Positions 12,764 through 25,100 of a stretch of 64,000 nucleotides of DNA are shown in pieces. Under the pieces are notes generated by a model. The model saw nothing but the letters and a program-made list of their open reading frames with translations. It was not told the origin of the DNA and made no database searches. The first letter of the stretch is position 1. Each line of letters starts with the position of its first letter. Made by a program: the position numbers and the translations under genes. The stretch lies in contig VZTG01006780.1 of assembly GCA_013397845.1 (NCBI GenBank), positions 1,499,693 through 1,563,692 on the forward strand, read 5' to 3'. This DNA comes from Melanocharis versteri. Lineage: Eukaryota; Chordata; Aves; Passeriformes; Melanocharitidae.

Positions 12764-15513
12764 CTATATACAAATATGATGGGATATAAAATAGAAATAT
12801 GCTATTCTCTGGTATTCCCCAGATTTCCAAGTAGTAAAGTATGTGGAGAGTAAAAATTATTACTATCAGAGACCTAACTCGGTCTAAAAATGAAATTTAC
12901 ACCACATCAATAATTGTGTTTATAAGCACTTAAAGAGAAAACAGTAACTTGTAACTCAAAGCCAAAAGCTTGAGCACTCCAAAGGCTGGACACTAGGTGG
13001 CAGAAAAATTATACGTTCTCCAGTAACTGACAAATACTCTTCCTTTTAGCAAGAAGGGAGGCCCGGGGAAATTATAGCCTGAATCTCAAATAAATTGCAA
13101 GTTTATAGCTGCCCTGCTTAACCTGATCAGTTAAAAAGAGCACAGACTCTGTTAAAGTTGGTTTTTTTGCTCCTGAAAAGCAACATTTCTCCAATAGCCC
13201 ATCAACCAGGAGCCATCACAGGCAGATGCTAAGCTGAAAAGGCTGGAAAAAAGGCTTGGGAAGGGGGCAAAGGAAACAGGTGTTAGCACATGTCCTGCCC
13301 ACACCCTGCCCTCCTCTTCGCGCCCCCCAGCAAAGATATAGAAACCATAAAGAAAATAATTAATAAATATAAAATAACAGGCATCAGGACTTTATGAAGG
13401 CGAGCAGGAGGTTCTGCACTAGCATTTCCAACATCATCCCCTGCTCGCCGGGCAGATGTAAATGCAGGCCTGTGGCGGGTCACAGACATGCACACGCGAG
13501 TGACCGTGGCATTTTGGTGGTGCAGCTTCTGGCCTTGGCTGGCTCTCGGGAGCAGAACGAGCTCAGGCTCCCATTGGTGGGAGCAGGGCTGGAGGTTAAA
13601 GAGTCACGTCTTGTTCCAGGCTCCTGGCTGATTTGCTCTACGGCCTGACACAGCTCCATCTAACTTGTCTTCTCTCGCAGCCCTGGCACCTGCTTCCAGG
13701 GTGCAAGGTGCAAAGTGAAACACACCTACAAACTGCCCTGTTGCCCGGAGAGAAACAACCCCCACTCCTTCCTAAAAGAAGACTCCTGGGACTTAATGTT
13801 CCCATGACATCCAAACTCCCAGAACTGACTATTCAAGCACATCCTTCGCCACCCTGGGGCCTGTCCTTGAGCATGAAAAGGCTCATTTTAACAAAAACCT
13901 GGGCAATTTCCAGACCAGTATTTTCAGCTTCTCTTGCTGGGGTCATCTGAGGAGAGGACCTTGAGGAAGAATTAAATGGAACTAGTAGGACCCTTCTGGA
14001 TTAAAAGGGACTCGCAAGCCTGCAGGAAAGCTCAAGCCTGTGGGAGAAGTGCCCAAAGCTAGATGTTCTCCAAAACCTGCACTGCACCTGTAGCCAAGAA
14101 ACAGTTTATGATGGGCTCAAGAAGCCATCTGACCTATTGTGGCAGTGGAGGAGCAGAGCACACACAACAGCGTCTTTCTCTGGGAGGCATGAACATCTGC
14201 ATGACATGAAAACAGCAACACTAGGGGAAAAAAAAAATGAGGATAAACCCACGTGACTGGTCTGCAAAATCCAATAGTGGAGGCATAGTGGAGGCTCAGA
14301 GTTTGACCCCCCCGGGTGGCTGAAGGGACACCAACGCCAGCCTGCCTGGCCTGTGGGAGGAGCTGAGGAAGAAACCATCACATCACTTTTGGCCAGTGTT
14401 CAGGGAGGCACCGACTGGCTCCAGAAGAAGTCATCAGCAAGTCTCTTCTGCTACATTCTGCAAATAGGCCTTTCAAAGGGATGATGGGTGAGGTAAAAAG
14501 AGGTAGAATTTGTGGGAAATCATACTCCTCAAAGACAACCTTCCTCAGAACCGGAGAAGAAACTTTTTCCATGTTTGTAGGCAATTCTCCTTGGCTCGTG
14601 ATGATTGCAAACCTCAGAATAACTAAGGTTTGCTCACCTGCAAAAGCAACATGAGATCTGCCCGCCCACCCACCCATCCTGACATATGGCACCATGGCTG
14701 CCATAGGACATACCAGGCCTTATCTGAATGCAGGAATACCAGACCTCTCCCCTCAGAGTCAGAGCACTATTCCCAAATTTGGAGGTGCAAGCAGACAACC
14801 CTACCTAAGAAACCGATCGATTCCTCTTCCTGTATGGACACATCTCACCCCAGGATTCCAGCTAAACATGGAAAGGACTGAACCATGGGATGGACATGGG
14901 CCATGGCTCAAAAGAACAGGACAGCCTGAGAAAGGATAAGTAAAGAAAGGGAAGAAAAAGAGAGGGGTTTGAAGCAGCAATGCCAGCGAAATGGACACGT
15001 AAACAGCACTCAAGGGGAAACTGTGGTCACCGTAAGCATTCCTTTATGTTAAAAACTGTATCTAACCATGTCTCTAACAGCTGCAGATGATGGCAATTCA
15101 AACATCAAGGTTTGTGGCTACCAGTGTGGGAGTGAAGAGAATGTGAATGGGAAGTTGGGTCATATGGGAGCTGAGAGTTTGTTCATTAGTGACAGCATGA
15201 CTGGAAGCCTGCAAACCCTGCTCAGTCCAGGACCTGCAGGTTCTCAGCTGCTCAGGAAATCAAGTTCCCCTTATTTATAGCCCAAGGCTAGATCAATGCA
15301 TTGGGGACCCTGTGGTAATTTTAAATTCAGTTCCTTTGGTCAACTCCAAGTCTCTCTTATAGCTGAGTCACTTGGTTTCAAAGTGTTGCTTCCAACTTCT
15401 TGCAGGGCTGTCTTCCTGTCCCATGTCCTCCCCAGTCCCACCCTACTTGCATGTGCACCCGCTGTCCCATGGCTCAGCTTGCTCTTCCTCCATGCTGTCC
15501 CACTTCTTGCCAC
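12764..15513. repeat. False tandem duplication, complete copy
   Basis: The intact version of the locus. Bases 13604-14663 (1060 bases) fill the space shown as 702 Ns in the first copy. GC-rich at 13.3-13.6 kb, otherwise ordinary non-coding sequence. Any frame annotated in one copy is repeated in the other. Confidence 0.9.
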
Positions 15514-17339
15514 TCTTCCCCCCTTTGTCTCTACCTCACTTCCTTCCATTTTGCCTCTCCACTGCCTTCACCCTTCCCAACTAACCCTTTACTGTCACAC
15601 TGCAGACTTCCTTAAGTTTTGACAATTTTTTTTTTCCAAAATGAGAAGTGGTAAACGAACCTCCTACTACACACTGTCTTCTGGTAAAAATCCTGTCACT
15701 TTATCCCCTCCCCTTTCTACCATCTTCCTTTTGTTTGTCTTGGCTGCCCTTTTGCCTACTCTTAAACTGCAAATTCTTTGAGGGCAGTGCCACGATCTGG
15801 TCTGGATTCTATAAAGCACCTAATATGCTAAATATTATAAAAGGTCCGGTTTATTTTCTTTTTTTTTCTTTTGATTTTCAATAAACTCACTGAACATCCA
15901 AGTAAGCAGGAGTTTAAGTAGACAGACATATGTGTCTTGTCAACAGGAAGTTTCTCTTGCATAACTTCTCTGGCAGTTCTGGAAAGCTAAGTGCGGGTGC
16001 GTTTTTCCTCACTGAAAATTAACAGTTGGGGAAAGAAGTGAACCCATAAAGAAAAATCATTTCTGAGAAAGGAGATTCCAGAAAGGCAGATGATTTTTAG
16101 CACGCAGAGCTGCCCTTGTGAAACATCTGCTATGACGTGGTCCTGTTCTGGCTGCAGACCAAGCGTATCAATAGCTCCATAGAGTAATGGGATAAGAAAT
16201 GGGAAAATTGCCATTGCTTGTTTAGCAGCTTGTTTTGCTGATAAATGTCTGTCACTTTTCAAATAGCTACAGTGCAATTGTTTTTTGGGGAAAATATTTC
16301 CTTGAGCAGGAGGTTTGCAGGCCATTAGCTACTTCCCATCTGTGCTGGTGTTTTAATACACCACACATACACTTTGCTCCTTATTAGAAATTATTCACAG
16401 CTTTTGATTACGGGCAGGCAGCCTGAAGTTTAGAAATCATGTCTGCCATTAAAAAAATTTCTCTTGCCTTACTGAAAATTTAAATCTCAGAATCATTAGA
16501 ACCAGCACATACTTGTTTGAAAGAGTATTTGCTTCTAAAGATTTCTAAGGGGGAAAAAGTACTCTTTTTAGACACCTGTAGTTTTAAAACAGTGAATGAC
16601 TGTATAAAAGCAGGAGCTGACTAAAGTGGTGGTCACTGTGTGCTCATTCCATGGCTAGAGGCAGAATGTCACTGAGCCAAGCAGTGCAATGTGCTGGAAT
16701 TCATCTCATCCCTTTTCAAACAGTGCCATGAACATTTTTTAATTCCCCCTGATAGCTGCTAGGACAGATGAGAGGCAGACCTCTGTTTAGTATCACACAC
16801 ACTATGTCTAATAGTACCTGCTTTTGCTTCGCACACTTACATTAAACAAGCAATGACTTGCAGTAAATTTGGTGTGCCAGAAGAGACACAACCACACTGT
16901 AGCTGCATCAACTGAAATACTACATGTATACATCTCAGAGAGGGGGTGACACCCCAAAACTATTCCTTATTAGCAAGTATCCTCCTTTCTTTCCCCTCTT
17001 CTCATCAGAAAAAAAAAAAAAGGCAGAGAAAAAAGGTGAGATGCAAAAACTTGGGTAGTGTTGCAGATTTGTTCCAGGTATATACTTGCTTTGTCATCTG
17101 AATCCTTTGCATTTTTTTAATTCATGAGAATCACATGAAGTTTCTATCCTAATGAGTTTTTAGACTTCACAGAATAAAGCTAAGGGAGAAAGAGAAAGAG
17201 ATTCAGGATTAGAAAGTGCCCACTGAAGTATGAATATAGGAATGGAGCGAAACTTCCAAGTGAAGTCCTGCACAGTGGGAAACTCGCTCTGTAATTTACC
17301 ACTTGGACTGGCCGGCAAAAGGACCAACACAGAGACAGT
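15514..17339. other. Non-coding between the duplicated block and the TSNAX 3' end
   Basis: A pyrimidine-rich stretch at about 15.52-15.76 kb is followed by a possible ancient repeat tail and then ordinary AT-rich sequence. No gene is recognised. Confidence 0.5.
15762..15850 (+). mobile_element. Possible ancient amniote repeat tail (L3/CR1-like)
   Basis: The sequence AAACTGCAAATTCTTTGAGG then GCAGTGCC, with ATAAAGCACCTAATA downstream, resembles the conserved 3' tail seen in old amniote CR1/L3-derived repeats. The match is from memory and partial. Confidence 0.4.
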
Positions 17340-18770
17340 GACAACTTTTCAGAATTTATTGTAAAAAATAGTATTAAACAATAGGAAAAATGCCACTCCT
17401 TGTTCAACCCAACACATTTTGCCTTTTGTGGAAACAATGGAAAAATCTGACAGAAATGTATTTACCCATTCCTATCCATATATCAGATGATTCCAGCTAC
17501 TCAGGACACGCTCATGGGAAAAATATTGGCAGTATCACAGCATATGGAAGTGGAAATAAAAAACATGCAGTATTTTCAATTGCAGTTGGGAGGCCTATTT
17601 CCTGGAGTCTAGAGATCATGTTGTTTTATCTGTTTTCCTTTAGCATTATGTACATTATCAGACTTTCATAACTTCAGACACCAGCATAAAGCCCTGATTT
17701 TTTGCCAACAGTGACATACCCTCCTCAAAGATAAATGTGGAAACCAGAATGCCTGCCCTACTTCTGTTTGCAATTTCCTTTCCACAGGAACACGCACATG
17801 ATATAGTTCCTGCTAACACGTATTTAAAGCTTGGCTAGCCCTTTTTCACTTATACCCATTCAATCCCACTGGAGGTCCTCAGGGCAGCACAAACAATGGA
17901 GAACAGACTTCCAGTACTGCAACACCTTTGTTCTGGCCAAAAACTGCTTGTCCTAACACCAAATTACATACTTTGTATGACAACTTCATTTGTCTACAAA
18001 CAGAAATATGTCAGATTCTGCATTAAACTGTATTACAAAAAAAGTAAAACAATACATTCCAAAATTATTTTTTGTGGATTTCCTAGCTCATCTCAAAACT
18101 GTGAAGTACCAGTGCTAGCTCAGACAGAGCTCAGTCTTAACAGAGACCCAAAATAACGGGTGCACAGTAGTATTTACCTGGTGCAATTCGCTTCATTATC
18201 AATTGGCAAAAAGTTGACTTAGTTTCATACTTTAAAGCACTAATCAGAGAAAACTTGAATTACGTGGCACTGTCGAGACCATCCCAGTTTCAAGTCAAGG
18301 GATGCACTTACGCACAGGTGCATTGTTCTAGGTATGACATGAGTATAGAACCCAAATACTCAGAAAATGGGTCAGCAGAAACCTATGGATAACGCTAAAT
18401 AAGAGCACCTAACCATTTTTTTTCCACTGCTGTGCTTGATGAAAACTTGTACCAACAACAGTTTGAGGCGAGTCACACAAATGACAGTCACTGGAGTAGA
18501 ATGCAGTGGAAATTTTGGTCATTCTGAAAGAAGATACAATGGAGCAATACAGGAAATTCCATACCAAGAGGCCAAAGTCAAACATTTCTTCTCTTGCACA
18601 TCATAAAAAGTATTTTTGGTTACAAATTACCACTGCAAACAGCCTTCTCATAGATAAAACTAAAATTGTCTCTACCTAAAAAGCTTTGAGAAGGGTCAAA
18701 ACCCCACAAACCATAACTAAAGAGCTTTCTCTAAGTCCTCTTCCCTTCTGAGTTGCAAGAGCCTCCTTTT
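17340..18770 (-). other. TSNAX: Probable TSNAX 3' UTR
   Basis: The region between the stop codon and the first AATAAA on the minus strand is AT-rich with no credible coding content on either strand. Its extent is inferred from the polyadenylation signal; RNA data would be needed to confirm it and to detect shorter or longer forms. Confidence 0.6.
17355..17360 (-). terminator. Probable TSNAX polyadenylation signal AATAAA
   Basis: A canonical AATAAA is read on the minus strand about 1.4 kb past the stop. Within the next 50 bases the minus strand becomes T/G-rich (TGTCTCTGTGTTGG), as expected of a downstream element. I noticed no other canonical hexamer between it and the stop codon. Confidence 0.6.
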
Positions 18771-19145
18771 TTAAGGAAGACCCTCCTCTTGGTCAATCAA
18801 TTCCGTTTTGGTGGAGAACACATCAGCCAACATGTGCTTTGGGATTTCAGATCCCCGTACTTTTAACGTGTAGCAGGCATTCTCTACTTTTGCCAGACTC
18901 TGTTTCAAGGTATAGAGCTTCTTCGAGACTTCGTAAGGCCCAGTGTTGCCAATGAAAGTAAACCCATCGTAAATCTGACGCAAGAACTGGCTCAGTTCGA
19001 AGGGTGTGTCTATGTCCCCGTTCCCAACGCTGCTGATGCACAGCCGCATCAGCTCCCCCGTCAGATCAGCCACTCCCAGCAGGTAATCCACAGGTGTTAC
19101 CTTCAGGCTCCACGTATGGGGCTGTTTGTCATGGGAATTGGAGGT
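18771..19145 (-). CDS. TSNAX: TSNAX coding exon 6, C-terminal half and stop
   Basis: This last coding exon is 375 bp and follows acceptor TGTCCCCAG|ACC. It encodes residues 167-290, with VDYLLGVADLTGELMR (D193 and E197 of the nuclease centre), GNGDIDTPFE, GNTGPYEVSKKLYTLKQSL and the C-terminus ELIDQEEGLP, then TAA at 18771-18773. It is the most conserved part of the protein. The eighteen codons before the valine at 19091 continue in frame from the acceptor. Confidence 0.98.
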   Translation of the reverse strand, partial: TSNSHDKQPHTWSLKVTPVDYLLGVADLTGELMRLCISSVGNGDIDTPFELSQFLRQIYDGFTFIGNTGPYEVSKKLYTLKQSLAKVENACYTLKVRGSEIPKHMLADVFSTKTELIDQEEGLP

Positions 19146-22100
19146 CTGGGGACAGAACAGAATAAAGTCCAGTACAGAGAACCGTGAAAAAGCCGTCTGT
19201 AATGGTTCAAATACACACTAACTCGTCTAACATAACTGGAAATTTAAAACATTCTGGAAAATTAAATTGCATGGCACTTCCACATGGCCTGATTTGAGAA
19301 GTACTAATCTCCTTCCAGCATATCAGAAGGTAATTTCTACTTGATACATCATTCTCATTCTAGCAAGTATGATAAACACACACGAACTCTACCATCTTTA
19401 TTTGCAAACAGAATTATCACATCTCTGTAGCAACATTTATTTGCAGCTGTTTGGGGTTTTTTTTCATCTGACAGATCTCAGCCTGATAGATTTTTTCCTA
19501 AATGGTCTGTCCAAAGCTAGTAAATCAATCAAAAATAGTCTTCATTATGAAAACAAACTATATAATTTCATAACAGTATCTTGAATTTCAAAATATATTC
19601 TCTACAAGAAGCCATAGTATTCTCAGATCTGTTTTGTATCAACCGAGCTCATTAAAATAGCAAACAAAAATCTTCATGAAGCAAACCCTTTACGAAGTTA
19701 CAAGTTTGCTCCTATATCCAAGTTTCTGATACTTTTTATTGCCATAACATTAGTAAGGTGGGAGACAATGCAGGTTTCTCTCTGTTCACTTCTTCCCATA
19801 ATATGCTATCTACCCAAATAGACAGATCTGGTCAGAGGCTGGGGTTAACAACTTCCTAGTTTCTTAAAACAAGTGTGCCACAATGGACTTGCCTCTGGCA
19901 AAAACAAATGAATTTAAGCTAACATCAGGCTTCTCTGCAAATATCCTACCAAGAGAATAAAGGAAGAATGAGAAGTAGAATCTCTTCAGCAGAAGCAGAC
20001 TCAGGAATTTATGTAAAGCAGCATTACTGTACACTGCACCTCGACTGCACGTGCACTTCTGTAGACTGCTACCAAATCACTGTTGCCCCTGCCAACAATC
20101 ACACTGCACTCAGTTTACTGTGCTTGGTGACAGTAGTTTTTTCCCTATAAACCATTTAGGGCAGGGTAGGAGTACAGGCAAGTCAAGAAACAGCAGATAG
20201 GGTATTAGGGCTAAGGTATGATGGGACACCAGCTTGTCCTCTGAAAGGAATCAACTCCGGGAGAGCTACAAATGATGCAGCTAAGACATATGCAGGGTGT
20301 TTTAACACAAGGCAAATATAGTGCCTCCAGTGACTAGCTCAATACCAGCAGTAAGATTTCATTCACGGAGTTCATCCTGCCTTGGATTTGTTTGTCTCCT
20401 CCAACTTCTGCATCATCACTGTAGACCAGCAGGTCTTACAGACAGTTATAGGCACTAAAAATCCCTCCGCTACATTTGTTAGCTAGTATTTCACTGTCCT
20501 GGATCTTTCACCGTACCAGAAAGAGTTCAGTTTGCTCTGAATAAAAAGGATGTGAAATTTATAAACTTGTATCCCATGGATTTAGTTTACTACTTATCAG
20601 AATAAAAGGCATGTTTTGAACAAGTGAGTCAAAGCCCACAAGTATATCTAATCCCATTCCACTAACTGGCCTTATTTAATCAGATGCCAAAAATGTGACT
20701 AAGCCTTCTCGCTCCATTTCCATCCCAGAAAGATGTTTGTCAATTGAGAAAAGAAAAACTTTTACCATGTTTGTTGTTTCTTCTCTGTCTTCTGCTGTAA
20801 ATATCAGTTGTTTGTTGATCTCTTCAACACTAATCAAAGATCGTGTTTTGATAAAATACTGAAACGAAACTGCCTCAACATATTCTTGAAGTCCTGCAAG
20901 AACAGCAGAATTAAGCTCATGCTTCAAACTGTCCAGCAATGATCCATGCTCACAATTATTCATTTTTTAAGAAATCTTTTAAGTGAGACTATTTGAAGGT
21001 TACCAGCAGAAAGTGAAAACTAACATAATCCAGAAATAACACTGAAACATAATCTAACATAGCACAGTTTCTGAAGCATGGAAGTCAGACCAAGCACACA
21101 AACATGTTCAAGTTTTTACTCCATCTGCATTTTTCATACAGACCATTCTGTAATTTCAATATAAAGCATCATGTTACTCTCAGAAGCGTACAGAACAGCA
21201 GCTCCCCACAGTGTTCTCAGAGGCTCATACTCGGACCAGTATTGTTTAATATCTGCATCGATGTCACAGAGAGTGGGATCAAATGCACCCTCAGCAAATC
21301 TGCAGATGACACTGAGCTGAGTGGTGCAGCTGACACACCTGAAGGATGGGATGCCATCTAGAGGGACCTGCACAAACTCAAGAAGCGGGCCCATGGGAAT
21401 CTCATGCAGTTTAACAAGTGCAAGGTGCTGCGCCTGGGTCAGGGGATCCCCAGTATGAAGAGAGGCTGGGGGATGAAGAGATGGAGAGCAGCTCTGCCCA
21501 GAAGGACTTGTAGTAGACACTTGTTTAAAACTGAACTTCCCACTTCTCCATTTTGTGGCAATCAGGCTCCTTAAAATATACAGGTTTGGTGAAATTCATG
21601 TTCAAGACAAAGCATCTGTTGTTACAAATCACTCCAGACTAAATAAATAAATTAATTAATAAATAAAGAAATACACAAACCAGACAGGACTGTGATGTCC
21701 AACAAGAAGACCAACAGGTGATCCTGCTTTGGCAGGAGGGCTGGACTAGGTCATCATCTCTAGAGGTCCCTTGAGACCCTAACTGTTCTGTGATCCTATG
21801 AATATATGAATAACTGCTCTGTCCAAAAGAACTTACACTCTAAAATTAAGGCGCGCAGGGGGACAAAAGGAGTTGGTGCGTTGGAAAGGGAATAAAAGGA
21901 GGGATAACCAATGTAGCTTGCACCAGATTTGTATGCCATCTACAGCTACCTGCCACAATTACCTCTCGCTGCCTACTTAGCAGATGGTGATTTTATTATG
22001 CATTACAGCAAAGGTGAGATCTAAAAAAAAGGAGTTTGAATGTTCAGACAGAGATTTCACAGGTTGTCAGTTTTTCCTTATGTGCAGAGAGCAGATTTTG

Positions 22101-25100
22101 GGAAAGCATGTGAGAAAAGCTCATAAGCAGAAAGCTGAAGCTGGCACTGTTGGTGGAAAAAAAGGTAGAAACAAAGCTGGAACAAACAGCCACGGCAGTA
22201 CTAAGCTAAAAAAAGTTGTAGAGACGAAGTCAACGCCTGTGTACATCTGACCCACGAACACAGAAAGCCCAAAGAGGACATTAAAGGAACAGACACATGA
22301 CAGAGATGGTTCTAGCAGAGCTATTCTGAGCCATTTTAAGGGCATGACTTCACTTCAAGAGAAGCAAACAGGTATCATGCTGCAAGAGAGCCAGAATTAG
22401 ACAATAGTTTTGTCAGTGAGAAAATGAGGCTGTAACCAAGGCTACCAAAAGTAGAACCCTGCTTCCCTTAGAATAATCCTAATACCCTCAACTGACCTGT
22501 ACAGTGCCACGATCTCAGCCTACAGAAACATGCAGCAAGAAGCAAATTTAGACTTCACCTGGATCAAAGAAATAGTCTAAATCAAAAAGAAGAGAACATA
22601 GATTTGAATAACAGATGAGGGTGGAAATACCCAAAAAAACTAGACATAACCTCAACGGGTAGGAGGCTTTCCGCACTACAATCACAAAAGCATGGTAAAT
22701 TACCTGCATTTTCTTTCCTTTTAAATAGCTATTTGAGCAGAAGTAACTCAGAATGGCAATTCCTTTATAGTACTCTACAGCAGCAGTAGGAAAAGCAGAA
22801 TAAATATGCAGCAACCAAACTCACACTCAGCATTGCTGTTCACAAACCAGAACACAAACAAGGAGCTGGCAAGGCCAATTAAACACCATAATTTGATCAA
22901 CAGAATTCAGGTAAAGCATTCTGGGCACAAGCAATAGAAAAATACTATATAAAAGCTACTCAGGATCTTTTAAGATAAGTAACTTCAGAGGCTGCAGAGA
23001 GGTAGATTTCATCACTCACTCTTTCCCTGACTTACCTTCTGATGTAACAGGACCAGTAATCTATTACGAAATTTTGGCTTTTTCTGTGGATAAGCTGTAA
23101 GCTACCAGATACAGCAGCACTCAACATGACAACATCTGTGAGAATCTCTCTCTGCTATCTGTGGAGAAGTCTATCACACATGAAAAATCATATTGGCATT
23201 TTCCACAGCTCTCAGAGAGATCAAATCATCCCTCAAACCTTTTGGCAAACAGTTTTCTCAATCAGTCAGACCTCCCACTTTCACCTCACTCCACTTTACT
23301 ACTTCACACACGTTTTGTCCTTTTCCATTGTAAGTGTTTGGCTCCTCTGTTTTATCTTTATGTACTTTTTAATGTGGGCATATTTATACGTATGTACACA
23401 CATAGATCTTTGCATCCACACAGATCTTTGCATCCACCTGCCATCCCACCCTAACTGACATGTTCCAGCCTTGTGCTCCTTCCTTTTGTTTAACAACACC
23501 ATGTGAATGTTGCACACAGTCTGTTTGCCATTTACTGTCACTTTTCACAATTAGAGAATCTATCTCCCACTATTTAGTAAGCCTTACAAAACTCAATAAA
23601 GTTACCATCACAAATAGGCTGGTAACAAATCCTGTTCACAACAACTTTGCAAAAAACATTAATATTTTACCTTTTTTTTTTTTTTTTTTCTGGAAGTCCT
23701 TATTCCAGAAGCAGCTACAATATGACATTTCAATGACCCAAGACCTTGAAATAAGGTATTTCCATGTGCAGGTAGAAGGATGTTTAAACATGTTATGTTT
23801 AGCTTAATGGTAGGACATCCGCTATTTTCAGCAAATAATTCCCAAGGTGAAAAACCTGATCCCATTTCACTACGGTATCCAACAATACCTTTCCCCTTAT
23901 GCTCTTGTTTTGGATTTATTCCAAAATTGGCTTATTTATGGATTGAGCTGCCAGTAATGGAATAGTTTGTAAGACTGCCTTTTATGGGTTTGGGTTTTTT
24001 TGCAGCACATGGACAAAAATTGCAATTAAAAACACCGTATTATTTTTACTAGCACCTCTTAAAATTACAGATGTAAGGTAAAAAAAGTAACTGCTTAAGT
24101 ATTTTGATATTTTATTATGTTTATTTTATATAAATAGCTTGTACTAGACAAGTGACAGTGACCCAGTACAGCAGCTCCCTTCTATGTTTTAAAAATTTAT
24201 TTCTACATAAGAACTAGAGAGCTACACTGAGATATCTTCTGAGAATGTATCTATAAATAAAGGAGATTTTTCTGTCTGAAAGCTTGAGCACTTTTTTGCC
24301 AGCTGATATTCAAGACATTTTTCCTTAACTACATATGCAAGCTCTGAGAAAGAAGAAAAAGCAGTTTCCCTAAGAAATTTTGCAAGAAATTAGGTTTCTT
24401 AAATAAAAAATAATTTTTTAAAAAGTCATTGGAGCACTCAATCCAAGAGTCAAGCGAATGCATAAGACAGAGGAAAAGCTAGTTCTATTTAAAGAATGAG
24501 TAAATAATAGAAATTACTTAATTGCAGGAGTCATATTAGGGTAAACAGAATCTAATTCCACCTGAGATGTGCATGCATGCGTGCAAGGAAGTTTCTACCC
24601 AGAATGACAGCTCAAATAAGAGGTGAAAGTTTCCTCCTAAAATTTTGTTTGCTTCATTTCCTCCTTTAAATCTCAGTTCAAGTTACAAAACAGGTTCAAA
24701 TGAATTTCATGCTTCTCAGTTGTTAAGGTTAGCAATGCCAGTGCCACCTGCCATCTTCCCAAATAAGCTGCTTCTCCCCCTATTTCTTCTCAAATTCATT
24801 TTCTTTCTCATCCTTTGTCCCCTTTCTCTCTATCCTTTTGTTTAGACAGGAGCCTGTGCTGATGGTTAGGACACAGGCAGACAGACACAAGTCTGTGCTC
24901 TCTCACCCAGCTCCTCCCCTAAGCCATGCAGCAGGAATCACAGGCCAAGAGCAGCCCCTAGGAAGATGGTAGGAAGATATACCCAGCAAGTTTCTTCCAG
25001 GATCACTGCATGAAGGGTGGGGCACATTGCTTACAGGGCGAGTCATGTGAAACTACCCACTTGCTGATTCATTACAAAACCAAAACAGCACAGACAAGGC

